Shown here: positions 43,473 through 52,364 of the stretch, piece by piece
Layout of the letters: the number at the start of each line of letters is the position of its first letter
Position numbering within the stretch: the stretch's first letter is position 1
Source: Cytophagales bacterium
GTDB taxonomy: Bacteria; Bacteroidota; Bacteroidia; Cytophagales; Cyclobacteriaceae
Assembly (NCBI GenBank): GCA_017303795.1
Contig: JAFLBR010000001.1
Coordinates: 1-64,000, forward strand
Length of the DNA: 64,000 bases
Direction: 5' to 3'
Program-made: the position numbers and the translations under genes
Notes under the pieces: model-generated
Database searches by the model: none
Told to the model about the DNA's origin: nothing
What the model saw: only the letters and a program-made list of their open reading frames with translations

Positions 43473-44177
43473 TTATTTTCGGATAATGAGTTTTCGCGTA
43501 AGCACCCCGTTATTATCGAGGTAAAGTGTGTAAAAATAGATTCCGGCTGTGTACTCTTCGGTTTGCAGTTTTACGCGGGTTTCAGAGGTTGGTAATTCAA
43601 ATTCATCCATTGGTTTACCCAAAATATTGTGAATGGTAAGTTTGGCTTTAGCATTCTCATTATGAATCCGGTAATCGATGTAGGCATAATCCTGCACCGG
43701 GTTAGGGTAAACATCCTGAATGGTAATGTCTTTGGAGTGAAAAAGAACTGGCTTCTCGGTGCGCTCATGCACATTAATGTACACGGTGTATTCCTGCATC
43801 TCGGCCTGATTTCCTTTCGGGAAAACCTGAAACTTGATGGAGTGTTGACTCGCAATCAGACCACTTTCCAAAACAAAAGCCAGTTGCTGAATGGTTTCGC
43901 CTGGCTCAACACGTTTCGAAAATTCTGAGATTCCGGTTTCGAGGCAGTTTTTATCGAGGCAGAAATAACCTTTTTGGCTTTCGCCAAGATCGGATTGTGC
44001 CCTGCGGATGATGTAAAAAAGGGGCTTATCGGAATGGTTGGTAATTTTAATTGGGATCCGGAGTGTTTCACCAACGGTAGTCTGGTAGGAGTCCTGAATA
44101 TCGGGCAAGTTAAATTGCTGGGCCGTTACCGCCAGGCTGACCATCGCAAAGCAAAAGATGAGGCCCCAGACTTTCAT
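43473..44177 (-). CDS. T9SS type A sorting domain-containing secreted protein
   Basis: The protein has 234 residues from ATG 44177; an in-frame GTG at 44189 is an alternative. The signal peptide ends near VSLAVTAQ. The middle is beta-sandwich-like (IRIPIKITNHSDKP is approximate to residues 40-55; REVEPGETIQQL-type strands follow). The C-terminal ~80 residues are a type IX sorting domain: IQDVYPNPVQDYAYIDYRI, LTIHNILGKPMDEFEL and TAGIYFYTLYLDNNGVLTRK, ending KLIIRK. It should be exported and attached or released by the type IX system. Function otherwise unknown. Confidence 0.85.
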   Translation of the reverse strand: MKVWGLIFCFAMVSLAVTAQQFNLPDIQDSYQTTVGETLRIPIKITNHSDKPLFYIIRRAQSDLGESQKGYFCLDKNCLETGISEFSKRVEPGETIQQLAFVLESGLIASQHSIKFQVFPKGNQAEMQEYTVYINVHERTEKPVLFHSKDITIQDVYPNPVQDYAYIDYRIHNENAKAKLTIHNILGKPMDEFELPTSETRVKLQTEEYTAGIYFYTLYLDNNGVLTRKLIIRK

Positions 44178-44268
44178 AATACGACACACTAATTCAAGTG
44201 AAAAGTAATTATAAAATGGTGCTTTTCCCTATCGTTTGCGAAAAAAAATTATTGGTTTGGGCAATTAT

Positions 44269-45819
44269 CTACTGGGTGGCTTCGTTGGGCGAGCGTTTCA
44301 CCACGTCAGCCCGCAGGGGCCGGAGCTTACCTTTCCAGTCAAAACCTTTTAATAACCGGTCGGCTTCTTTTATTTCATGAGGCGGAGTAAACGTGGCATC
44401 GGGCTGCACGTACGCGCTTACGTTGTTAACCTTTCCCTCCAGAAAATTAATCCGCATGTTGCTGCAGATCATCTTGTTCATGCCGGTGGTGTAGGTAATC
44501 AGAAATTTTCCTTTATCGGTTTCAATTTCCTTTTCCTGCAAGGCGTGGTAAATGCTTTCACCGTTTCCATCAACCGATACAAAATTGATTAAGCTGCCGC
44601 TGAAATGAGCCACCATCTTGCGTCCTTTTATCTGATTAAAGTTCTTGAGTGAATCTTGCGAGGCCACAAACGAGTTGGCAATCATGTGCAGCCGATCTAT
44701 CTTTTTATTTTTCATTACCATGTAAATCGAATCGGCTGTCATCTGGTTTTCATTGTTCCATAAAATGGGTTGGGTGTACATGTGCAACACTGAATCAATA
44801 GCGATGTAAGCCAGCGAATCGGCAACGCCTTGCATATCGGTTTTGAAGATTTTTACATTCTTGTAAGCCAGCAAACGTTTTTTCTTGGGGTCTTTACTTT
44901 CAATAGATACCAAAGTATCGGCTGAGATAAAAAGCGTATCGAGATCATCGCCAATCTTGGCCACAAAGGCATTTCCATATACTTTGGAAACTCCGTTTTG
45001 CTTATCGTAAAAACTATCATCACCAAAAATCAACATGTTTTCTTCTTTGGAAGTCATGATTACGCGGCCCTTTGCGCGGTAGAGTTTGCGCACATCGTCA
45101 ATCTGATATTCATCGCCTTTTATTTTGTACTCAGCTGTTTCCATCTGGCCCAGATTTAAGGCCGAGGCTTTCAGGTTGGTGTTATAAAAACCACTTTTGT
45201 AAACAGCAGTGCTGCCATCTTTATCGGTTACGGTGGTGTGATCGCGAAAGTAAATGATCTTGGTGGTAGAGTTGTATTGGAGTGTATCCGACTCCAATGT
45301 GTAGTCTGGGTTTTTACCTTTTACTTCTGTTTTAAAAGAAGCCAGATTACTACGAATGTCATAGTACCCTTTTTTGCTCGTTAGCACATTTGTTGAGTCC
45401 ACCAATTTACCGCCATTAAAATAACGTGCCTGGTTGCGAGGTCGGTCGTAATCCAAAAAATCGGTATAGAGGGTAGCAATTCCTTTTTTGGTGAACACTA
45501 CATTTTTGCGCAGGTAGGCAATGCGCTTATCGCCATCGTAACTCAGGCTACGGGCCACCACATCTACCGAGTCGCCTTCTACAATGTGGATTTTTCCAAA
45601 AGCTTCTACAAAATTTCTTTTCTTATAAAAATGTGCCGAGTCGCAATAGATGGTTGTGTTTTGCTGAATAAACACAACGTTGCCGATTACCCGATCAAAC
45701 CGTTCTCCATCTTTCTTGGCGCCAAACAGATTGTCGGCCTTTTTTAGTTTTACCTGCCGTTGGGCAAGCGTGCATTCCGCAGCAAATACCAGAACCAGAA
45801 ATAGTACGTAACGCATCAT
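44269..45819 (-). CDS. OstA-like (LptA-type) LPS transport protein
   Basis: The protein has 516 residues with a signal peptide (cut near CTLAQ, residue ~19). The rest is a long series of beta-jellyroll repeats as in the OstA/LptA family: FDRVIGNVVFIQQNTTIYCD, SAHFYKKRNFVEAFGKIHIV, GYYDIRSNLASFKTEVKGKN, LESDTLQYNSTTKIIYFRDH, NMLIFGDDSFYDKQNGVSKV. Such proteins bridge the periplasm to move lipopolysaccharide; this long form is the Bacteroidota type. It is divergent from tilS with only 35 bases between. Confidence 0.85.
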   Translation of the reverse strand: MMRYVLFLVLVFAAECTLAQRQVKLKKADNLFGAKKDGERFDRVIGNVVFIQQNTTIYCDSAHFYKKRNFVEAFGKIHIVEGDSVDVVARSLSYDGDKRIAYLRKNVVFTKKGIATLYTDFLDYDRPRNQARYFNGGKLVDSTNVLTSKKGYYDIRSNLASFKTEVKGKNPDYTLESDTLQYNSTTKIIYFRDHTTVTDKDGSTAVYKSGFYNTNLKASALNLGQMETAEYKIKGDEYQIDDVRKLYRAKGRVIMTSKEENMLIFGDDSFYDKQNGVSKVYGNAFVAKIGDDLDTLFISADTLVSIESKDPKKKRLLAYKNVKIFKTDMQGVADSLAYIAIDSVLHMYTQPILWNNENQMTADSIYMVMKNKKIDRLHMIANSFVASQDSLKNFNQIKGRKMVAHFSGSLINFVSVDGNGESIYHALQEKEIETDKGKFLITYTTGMNKMICSNMRINFLEGKVNNVSAYVQPDATFTPPHEIKEADRLLKGFDWKGKLRPLRADVVKRSPNEATQ

Positions 45820-45824
45820 CGGGG

Positions 45825-45849
45825 CAAAAATAGATAAAAGTTATCTTTG
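45825..45849. promoter_or_regulatory. Two back-to-back -7 boxes in the 35-base gap between ostA-like gene and tilS
   Basis: Minus strand: TATTTTTG (45832 to 45825), five bases before the OstA-like ATG. Plus strand: TATCTTTG (45842-45849), five bases before the tilS GTG. Both match TAnnTTTG. Each would give a nearly leaderless mRNA, and each -33 region would lie in or at the opposite gene. Confidence 0.55.
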
Positions 45850-45854
45850 GGCTT

Positions 45855-47168
45855 GTGAGCGAGCAATTGCTGAAATATGTAAAACAACTGGGCATAGATA
45901 TGCATGCCCGCATGCTGCTGGCCGTGAGTGGTGGCTTGGATTCTATGGTGTTGCTTCAATTGTCTCATAGCCTTAAGTTCGATATTGGTGTGGCTCATGT
46001 AAATTTTAAGTTGCGCGGAGTTGAATCGGATGGCGATGCGCAGTTTGTAAAAGATTGGTGTGCAAACCACAATGTTCCATTTTTCACGACCAGTTTCGAC
46101 ACCAACAATTATGCCATTGAACACGGACTTTCAATACAAATGGCTGCGCGTGAGTTACGCTACCAATGGTTTAATAAAATAATCGAGACGCATCAGTTTA
46201 AATATGTGGCTACCGCGCATCATCTCAACGATTCGCTGGAAACAGCTTTGCTTAATTTAACCCGTGGGTTAGGTGTTGAAGGCCTAACAGGTATTGCTCC
46301 GCTTTCGGGCAACCGCATCAGGCCATTGCTGTTTGCAACTCGTGCTGAAATTGAGACCTATGCAGCGGCAAATCAGATTGCCTGGCGCGAAGACAGCAGC
46401 AATCAAACCGATGCATATCAGCGCAACCTGATCCGCCATCGGGTTATTCCTGAATTAAAGAAAATTAATCCTTCGCTTGAGCAAAGTTATGCTGGAATGG
46501 TAGCGCGGTTGCAACCCGATCTGGATATTCTGAATACAGATGTGCAGCAGTGGCGTAAGATGTATGTGGAGGATAAAGGAGACCTTGTTAAAATCAGTAA
46601 AGCAGGATTACAACAGACAACCGCTATTGCCTGCCTGTGGCGCACGTTGCGCACTTATGGTTTTAATCAACAACAAGCAGAAGGTATTTACGCTGCTGCT
46701 ACCGGACAAACAGGCAAAGTTTTTTACAGTAGCACCCATTGCCTTGCTGTAGATCGCGAAGAGCTTATGATTACATCACTCACAGAAAAGCTGCCCATTG
46801 TTTCTGTTCCGCTTGCATCGGGTATGTACCAGTTAGGTTTAAACAAAGTGGAGGTTGAGGTTCCGGTTTTGCCACAAATTATGAATGAGGCGACAGTTGC
46901 CATATTAGATATTGAGAAGCTTGCGCCCACACTTACGTGGCGGGTTTGGCAGGCTGGTGATTCTTTTTTTCCATTAGGGATGGAACACGCCAAGAAAGTG
47001 AGTGATTTTCTGATTGATGAAAAAGTGCCTGTAAATCTTAAAAACAGGGTAACCGTTTTGGAGAGCAACGGAGAAATAGTTTGGGTAGTGGGGTACAGGA
47101 TTGACAACCGGTTTAAACTGACAAAAAACACCCTGCAGGCAGTACAATTTAGCTTAATACAATCTTAG
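45855..47168 (+). CDS. tilS: tRNA(Ile)-lysidine synthetase
   Basis: The protein has 437 residues starting at GTG 45855. The PP-loop MLLAVSGGLDSMVLLQLSHS is near residue 20; HVNFKLRGVESDGDAQFVKD, FKYVATAHHLNDSLETALLN and LNLTRGLGVEGLTGI follow. The C-terminal substrate domain (WQAGDSFFPLGMEHAKKVSD) is complete. It makes lysidine at the anticodon wobble position of the AUA-reading tRNA-Ile. A -7 box five bases upstream supports the GTG start. Confidence 0.93.
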   Translation: MSEQLLKYVKQLGIDMHARMLLAVSGGLDSMVLLQLSHSLKFDIGVAHVNFKLRGVESDGDAQFVKDWCANHNVPFFTTSFDTNNYAIEHGLSIQMAARELRYQWFNKIIETHQFKYVATAHHLNDSLETALLNLTRGLGVEGLTGIAPLSGNRIRPLLFATRAEIETYAAANQIAWREDSSNQTDAYQRNLIRHRVIPELKKINPSLEQSYAGMVARLQPDLDILNTDVQQWRKMYVEDKGDLVKISKAGLQQTTAIACLWRTLRTYGFNQQQAEGIYAAATGQTGKVFYSSTHCLAVDREELMITSLTEKLPIVSVPLASGMYQLGLNKVEVEVPVLPQIMNEATVAILDIEKLAPTLTWRVWQAGDSFFPLGMEHAKKVSDFLIDEKVPVNLKNRVTVLESNGEIVWVVGYRIDNRFKLTKNTLQAVQFSLIQS

Positions 47169-47238
47169 TTTAACTTTTCTTTTGCCCGATTCGGTTATAA
47201 ATTGCGGCCCGATTTTAACGTACTAACTAATAATTACT

Positions 47239-48171
47239 ATGAAAATAACCGTGGTAGGTGCCGGCAATGTAGGCGCCACTTGTGCTGATGTATTGGCTTA
47301 CAAGGAAATTGCAAATGAAGTTGTGCTGGTGGATATCCGCGAAGGTTTTGCTGAGGGTAAAGCACTTGACATCTGGCAAAAAGCGCCCATCGATTTATAC
47401 GATACCCGTACCATCGGTTCTACAAACGATTATTCCAAAACTGCAGGTTCAGAAGTGGTGGTAATCACTTCAGGTCTTCCGCGCAAGCCGGGCATGACCC
47501 GCGATGATTTGATTTCGACCAATGCAGGCATTGTAAAGTCAGTTACTGAAAATGTAATCAAGCATTCGCCTAATGCTATTATTATAGTAGTATCAAATCC
47601 ATTAGATGTAATGACCTACCAGGCACACATTACTTCTAAGTTGCCACGCACCCGTGTTATGGGTATGGCTGGTATTTTGGATACCGCCCGTTACCGTGCA
47701 TTTCTGGCCGAAGCATTAAATGTTTCGCCAAAAGATATTCAGGCTATGTTGTTGGGTGGCCATGGTGATACGATGGTTCCACTTCCGCGCTATACTACTG
47801 TGGGGGGGATCCCGGTAACGGAATTAATCAGCAAAGACAAACTGAACGCAATTATTGAACGCACCAAAGTTGGTGGTGGCGAGTTGGTAAAACTAATGGG
47901 TACTTCAGCGTGGTATGCACCGGGTTCGGCTGCAGCCCAAATGGTTGAAGCGATTGTGCGCGATCAGAAGCGGGTGCTTCCGGTGTGTATTCGTTTGGAT
48001 GGCGAGTACGGAATAAAAGATTGTTACCTCGGGGTTCCGGTAATTCTGGGCAAAGGTGGTGTTGAAAAAGTAATTGAATTGGATTTGAACAGCGATGAAA
48101 AAGCATTGTTGGAAACCAGTCGCAAACACGTGAAGGAAGTAATGGAAGTGCTGGATAAAATCGGAGGCTAA
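47239..48171 (+). CDS. mdh: Malate dehydrogenase
   Basis: The protein has 310 residues. The NAD-binding VVGAGNVGATCADVLA, GLPRKPGMTRDDLISTNAGI, VVSNPLDVMTYQAHI and the active-site LLGGHGDTMVPLPRYTTVGG (His in GGHGDT) identify an LDH-like malate dehydrogenase. It oxidises malate to oxaloacetate in the citric acid cycle. It is monocistronic. Its transcript may run about 180 bases past the stop to the terminator at 48349-48386. Confidence 0.95.
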   Translation: MKITVVGAGNVGATCADVLAYKEIANEVVLVDIREGFAEGKALDIWQKAPIDLYDTRTIGSTNDYSKTAGSEVVVITSGLPRKPGMTRDDLISTNAGIVKSVTENVIKHSPNAIIIVVSNPLDVMTYQAHITSKLPRTRVMGMAGILDTARYRAFLAEALNVSPKDIQAMLLGGHGDTMVPLPRYTTVGGIPVTELISKDKLNAIIERTKVGGGELVKLMGTSAWYAPGSAAAQMVEAIVRDQKRVLPVCIRLDGEYGIKDCYLGVPVILGKGGVEKVIELDLNSDEKALLETSRKHVKEVMEVLDKIGG

Positions 48172-48348
48172 AAATTCCGATTCAAAAAATAAAAACTCCG
48201 GCCAATAACCGTTTTTGTCAATGTGGTCAAAAATGTTTCGTGATTTTGATGAGTTGACTATCGAAATTTGAAATTGTAAACCTGAAGAGGAATCAAGTTT
48301 GCTGGAGAGTAGCCTTGTCAGTATTAAGGTTTACCGATTGGAATGGTT

Positions 48349-48386
48349 AGAAGGTTCTCATGAAAATGGAGAGCCTTCTTTTTTTT
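48349..48386 (+). terminator. Strong intrinsic terminator 178 bases after mdh
   Basis: AGAAGGTTCTC (48349-48359) pairs with GAGAGCCTTCT (48369-48379; one G-T pair), followed by eight T. The stretch between mdh and this site holds no credible gene, so it is a long 3' UTR or a small RNA. Confidence 0.9.
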
Positions 48387-48558
48387 GTTTTTGCATAGGA
48401 GCATTCGAATCAATTCTCTTTGTAACCAGTCGCGAGGTGTGTTGCCATAGAGTTTTATGGCTAAAAAAAACTCACCTGCCGTCAGGCAAGTCTTTGGTTT
48501 CGGAAATAGAGATACTACTTAACAAAGTTTTTTCTGTTTAGAATAGTCAGTCCTCGGT

Positions 48559-49026
48559 GAGTTGTAGCTTATCCTTCAAGTGAGTAGAGGATGACTCTGT
48601 TGTGAAGATCTTCTTTATTCTCCTGATAACGCTCTTTACCAGGTTAACCGATAGAGTTGTGTAAACCGCACATCATGATCCCAATAAAGAATCCAACAGA
48701 TATTACCAGGAAAGTATGCTCCATCAATTAAGCAGAGCTTGTTTGTTTATGCCGGATGGTAAGAGGCGAGACGTGTGATAAGTAATATTTAAACAGTCGC
48801 TGCAGGGAGCTTTGTGACATACCACTGTCGCGAATTAGGTTCTTATAAATATGAGGCTCCATGACCCACTTACGAAACCAATAAACTTGCGCTCATAATA
48901 TTTGGACTCGTTCCCCAGATGAAAAACTGACCACAGGCCTTGCATTTGAATCGCTGTTTATTGTTTTTAATGACCCCAAACGTATAATAAAAAAGCTGCC
49001 ATATGTTGGACAGTTTTTTTGAATCC
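48559..49026 (-). pseudogene. Decayed transposase (IS256-variant Zn-binding type)
   Basis: Reading the minus strand in shifting frames gives consecutive transposase fragments: a damaged zinc ribbon (CPTYGSFFIIR, then KQRFKCKACGQFF), an HTH region (KWVMEPHIYKNLIRDSGMSQ then SLQRLFKYYLSHVSP), the first catalytic block (LIDGAYFPGNICWILYWDHD, then RFTQLYRLTW), and ERYQENKEDLHNRVILYSLE. At least three frameshifts and several stops separate them. The order and spacing match the Bacteroidota IS256-variant transposases with an N-terminal zinc ribbon. One expected zinc Cys has become Tyr. The C-terminal half is missing or unrecognisable, and no IS termini were identified. Confidence 0.75.
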
Positions 49027-49127
49027 ATTTTTCAGACAATTATAACCCGTTTTATAATTTTTCTTACAAATTATATGATGATCTGTCTGTTACACTGATG
49101 TTACCAACTATTTTTAACCAATATGTC

Positions 49128-50660
49128 TTAAAGTTTAGGTTCTACCAAAATTACTTGCTCCCGTTCTACTACAACTGCTCCGGCCGGATCGCCTTTGCGT
49201 TTGCGTACAAATTTTTTGGGTGTAACAATTACCGGACAAAGCGAATCGGTTTTGCGTTTGGAGTTGTAAGCCGCTAATTGAGCTGCCCGTTCAATTACAT
49301 CTTTCGGGAAATTTTTGCCCGATTGATGTTTAATAATGACGTGCGAACCCGCCACATCTTTTGCGTGCAACCACAAGTCTTCTTTGTAAGCCAGCTTCAA
49401 CGTAAGTTCATCGTTGGCTTCGGCATTGCGCCCCACCCAAATGCGAAAGCCTTTGTGCTCAAACTCGTGGTAGGGAAGGATTACATTTTTTTGTTTTGAA
49501 GGTGTTTCAGGTTCAGTTTGCTTCAGTTGTTTTAGATCAGCGATGTTTTCTACTTCTATAAATTTCTGATTCAGTTTTTGTAGCTCAACTGTTTTGGTGT
49601 CGATAGCTTTTTGCAATTGATTAATTTCGATCTGTTGATTTTTTGCCTTGCGATAAAACACTTCTGCATTTTTTTGTGGTGATAACTCTGGTTTTAATTT
49701 TATCTCCACAGGTTGATTATCGTAAAAACTGGTAAGTGTGATGTGTGTAATTCCGCTTGTGAGCTGGTGGAGGTTGGCCATCAGTAAATCGCCCCAAAGC
49801 TGGTAATGTTTGTCCTGTTGCAGTTCTATTAATTTCTGTCTGTTCTTTTGAACATAATTTTGTCCGGCTTTCATCTGGTCGCGTAGTGTTTTCATTTGTT
49901 TGTCTTTCTGCGAACTGAAAGCCTGTTGATAAACGTACTGGATAAAAAATGAATTGAGCGCCTCTTCCGGATTATCGAACTCTTTTAGAATAGTGCCGGT
50001 TGGTAGCAATGAAAGCTGAAGTTTATTTGAATGCTCAATCAGGTAATACTTGGGTGATTCTAATTCCTGAATTAGTTGCTGGAATGCTGGCCATAAATCT
50101 GTATCGGGCAAACCTTTTATTTTATCATCCCAATATTGCCAAACCAATTTGCCAAACGTAAAATAATAGGCTTGCAGAGTAGATAATTGCTCCCGAAAAG
50201 TTTGCTCACTGAAATCAAGTGTACGGTTAAGTGTAGAAAGCGTAAGTGTTAGATCACTTTTTAAATGGCTCCGAAATATGGCTATCGCACTATCATTTTG
50301 AAAGAGAATAACATTAGCCCGGTTGCCGTGCATCTTTAACAATAAAGTAAAATTGTCTTCCAGTTGAATAGCGATGCACCGCTCGTTATCTACAGGATAT
50401 ACTTGCAAAACTTTTTTTAGAATAATTTCTGCAAAGAGATCAATACTGTTTTTACGAGCCCGGTTAAACTGATCTGGGAAAGACAAGCAACAGAAATCGC
50501 CTTGCAGGCTGGCTTTAATAAAGTATGATTGATGTGAGTCGTTAAATTCCAGCATCAACTCATCTTTATTCTGGCTAAAGCAGGCCACTGCCCGAAAGCC
50601 AGTTAGCTTTTGGTGTAAATGCTTACTGAGTTGTTTTAGAAAGTAATAGTTGTTGTGCAC
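49128..50660 (-). CDS. RqcH-like ribosome quality control protein (NFACT family)
   Basis: The protein has 510 residues starting at GTG 50660. The NFACT-N domain (YFLKQLSKHLHQKLTGFRAV, FTLLLKMHGNRANVILFQND), a coiled-coil middle (~260-390: KQMKTLRDQMKAGQNYVQKN), and the NFACT-R domain (GFRIWVGRNAEANDELTLKL, DLWLHAKDVAGSHVIIKH, CPVIVTPKKFVRKRKGDPAG) are all present. RqcH binds stalled 50S subunits and directs C-terminal alanine tailing. It starts 3 bases after the upstream MBL gene, so they are co-transcribed. Confidence 0.88.
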   Translation of the reverse strand: MHNNYYFLKQLSKHLHQKLTGFRAVACFSQNKDELMLEFNDSHQSYFIKASLQGDFCCLSFPDQFNRARKNSIDLFAEIILKKVLQVYPVDNERCIAIQLEDNFTLLLKMHGNRANVILFQNDSAIAIFRSHLKSDLTLTLSTLNRTLDFSEQTFREQLSTLQAYYFTFGKLVWQYWDDKIKGLPDTDLWPAFQQLIQELESPKYYLIEHSNKLQLSLLPTGTILKEFDNPEEALNSFFIQYVYQQAFSSQKDKQMKTLRDQMKAGQNYVQKNRQKLIELQQDKHYQLWGDLLMANLHQLTSGITHITLTSFYDNQPVEIKLKPELSPQKNAEVFYRKAKNQQIEINQLQKAIDTKTVELQKLNQKFIEVENIADLKQLKQTEPETPSKQKNVILPYHEFEHKGFRIWVGRNAEANDELTLKLAYKEDLWLHAKDVAGSHVIIKHQSGKNFPKDVIERAAQLAAYNSKRKTDSLCPVIVTPKKFVRKRKGDPAGAVVVEREQVILVEPKL

Positions 50661-50663
50661 GTG

Positions 50664-51422
50664 TCAGACTTCAATACTCAGGCCATCGTAAGCCAAAGCT
50701 ACTGAATTTGGTAACTCACGTTCTACTATTTTATGGCGGCCAAGTTTATGACTGATATGAATAAAATAAGTTTGTTTGGCTCCAATGCGTGTAGCCATAG
50801 CCAGCGCCTCTTCCAGGTTAAAATGCGAAAGATGTTTTTCGCGTTGAAGTGCATTAAGAACCAGTGTGTGTGTGCCTTTAAGCAATTCTAATGTTTGTTC
50901 AGGTATTTGTTTGGCATCGGTAATGTAACTGAAGTTGTTGATGCGGAATCCCAACACGGGTAATTGATAATGCAAAACGGGCAATGGTAAAATTTTTACA
51001 GCTCCGATTGAAAAAGGTTTGGTTATCTCGTGAAGTTTTAACTGTGGAATTCCAGGATATTTATTTTTTTCGAATGCGTAGTAGAATTCGGTTTTGAGTT
51101 GCGCCAGTACATCTGCATTTCCATACACGGGCATATCAATTTTTTGCAGATAATTATAAGCCCGCACATCGTCAAGTCCGGCAATATGATCTTTATGGCT
51201 GTGTGTAAACAGCACCGCATCTAACCGGTTAATGTGTTCGCGTAGCATTTGTTGGCGAAAGTCGGGTCCGGTATCAATTACCAGACTTAAATCATCTAAT
51301 TGTATGTGAATAGATGAGCGCAACCGCTTATCGCGATAATCCAATGACTGGCATACTTCGCATGGGCACCCGATTACGGGCACACCTTGTGAAGTTCCGG
51401 TGCCGAGGAATGTAACTTTCAA
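50664..51422 (-). CDS. MBL-fold metal-dependent hydrolase
   Basis: The protein has 252 residues. KVTFLGTGTSQGVPVIGCPC opens the fold; the metal-binding motif is LFTHSHKDHIAGLDDVRAYN, with LSLVIDTGPDFRQQML before it and FIHISHKLGRH near the C-terminus. The CPCEVC cysteines after residue 17 are typical of the PhnP-like subgroup, which includes phosphodiesterases for cyclic or tRNA-type substrates. The substrate is unknown. It sits between rqcH and a Uma2 gene in a short minus-strand run. Confidence 0.88.
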   Translation of the reverse strand: MKVTFLGTGTSQGVPVIGCPCEVCQSLDYRDKRLRSSIHIQLDDLSLVIDTGPDFRQQMLREHINRLDAVLFTHSHKDHIAGLDDVRAYNYLQKIDMPVYGNADVLAQLKTEFYYAFEKNKYPGIPQLKLHEITKPFSIGAVKILPLPVLHYQLPVLGFRINNFSYITDAKQIPEQTLELLKGTHTLVLNALQREKHLSHFNLEEALAMATRIGAKQTYFIHISHKLGRHKIVERELPNSVALAYDGLSIEV

Positions 51423-51426
51423 GAAA

Positions 51427-51963
51427 TTAAAACTTGAAACTCCGCTTAAGCAGTAGTGAACTGACTTTATTTTGTTGGCGCTTAAACTCCTGATACTTGC
51501 CTTTCATCAGGCGGAAGCCAATGGCTTCATGTGTTTCAGGATCAACCACCCAATATTCTTTTACACCTGCTTTTTCGTAAGCGTCTTTTTTCTTGGTGAG
51601 GTCTAATTTTTTTGTTCCGGTAGAAAGTACTTCAACTATAAGGTCAGGCGATCCATAGACACCATCCTCCTTTACGATGGATAGGTTAGAACTTGAGACA
51701 AACACAATATCTGGTTGAAAGACATTAGACTTATCAAGAAAAACGTCAATTGGAGAAATAAAAACGTTGCCAATTTCCTTCTTTCTAAGGAAGACTAAAA
51801 TTGAACTGTATAAAGTTCCGGCAATATTCTGATGATTAACAGTTGGTGCAGGCGACATATATAAAGAGTTATCAATCAATTCAGCACGCGTTCCCTCGGG
51901 TAGCATTTTAAATACTTCCAGTAGGGTACGGGGTGGATGTAGAACTGCCTCTTGCATAGTCAA
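51427..51963 (-). CDS. Uma2 family (DUF820) restriction-nuclease-fold protein
   Basis: The protein has 178 residues. RAELIDNSLYMSPAPTVNHQ and IFLRKKEIGN-like strands lead to the core DVFLDKSNVFQPDIVFVSSS, SPDLIVEVLSTGTKKLDLTK, KKDAYEKAGVKEYWVVDPET. The D...E-V-L-S pattern is the PD-(D/E)xK-type active site of Uma2 proteins. These are very common in cyanobacteria and Bacteroidota, with unclear function. It ends 5 bases from the MBL gene, so it is probably co-transcribed. Confidence 0.85.
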   Translation of the reverse strand: MTMQEAVLHPPRTLLEVFKMLPEGTRAELIDNSLYMSPAPTVNHQNIAGTLYSSILVFLRKKEIGNVFISPIDVFLDKSNVFQPDIVFVSSSNLSIVKEDGVYGSPDLIVEVLSTGTKKLDLTKKKDAYEKAGVKEYWVVDPETHEAIGFRLMKGKYQEFKRQQNKVSSLLLKRSFKF

Positions 51964-51979
51964 ATATACTTCTTCAGGC

Positions 51980-52252
51980 TCAACTCTTTACTTCAACAGT
52001 ATGTAGTTCTTCGTAAAGTTTTTTACTTTTTTCGGTAAACCGGGCCGGGTCTAATTCCAGATTTCTCAGAATATCCAGCAAGGCGTTAATTTTGCCTTCT
52101 ACCGTAAAGAACTTATTTACAATCATGATCTTCTGTTCTTTGAGCAGGCAATAACCCGATTTGAAGTTCCCTTTCTCGTAGCGCAGAATGTAGTCCGATT
52201 CGGCAATCAGATCTTCCAGCTTAGTCAAAAATTGGTTGGTGTACTTAATCAT
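51980..52252 (-). CDS. Small conserved hypothetical protein
   Basis: The protein has 90 residues. A helix-strand pattern (YTNQFLTKLEDLIAESDYIL, RYEKGNFKSGYCLLKEQKIM, IVNKFFTVEGKINALLDILR) recalls a small conserved Bacteroidota protein seen near RqcH and MBL genes. No domain or signal peptide is identified. It lies 16 bases upstream of the Uma2 gene on the same strand. Confidence 0.65.
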   Translation of the reverse strand: MIKYTNQFLTKLEDLIAESDYILRYEKGNFKSGYCLLKEQKIMIVNKFFTVEGKINALLDILRNLELDPARFTEKSKKLYEELHTVEVKS

Positions 52253-52364
52253 TCGTAGTGGCGAATTTTAGTCCGCAAGATAACCCTAAATTTACGATTT
52301 ATGAATTTCGATTTTCGAATTACAGATTTGATCAGTTCAATCGTAATTCGTAATTCGTACCTTA

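Noticed and set aside
48299-48541. Plus-strand open frame of about 80 codons after mdh
   Set aside because: It begins with TTG, runs through an intrinsic terminator, has a low-complexity Phe/Cys/Leu composition and resembles no family.
52300-52360. CGTAATTCG repeats before miaA
   Set aside because: Short and degenerate low-complexity DNA; no regulator or array structure.
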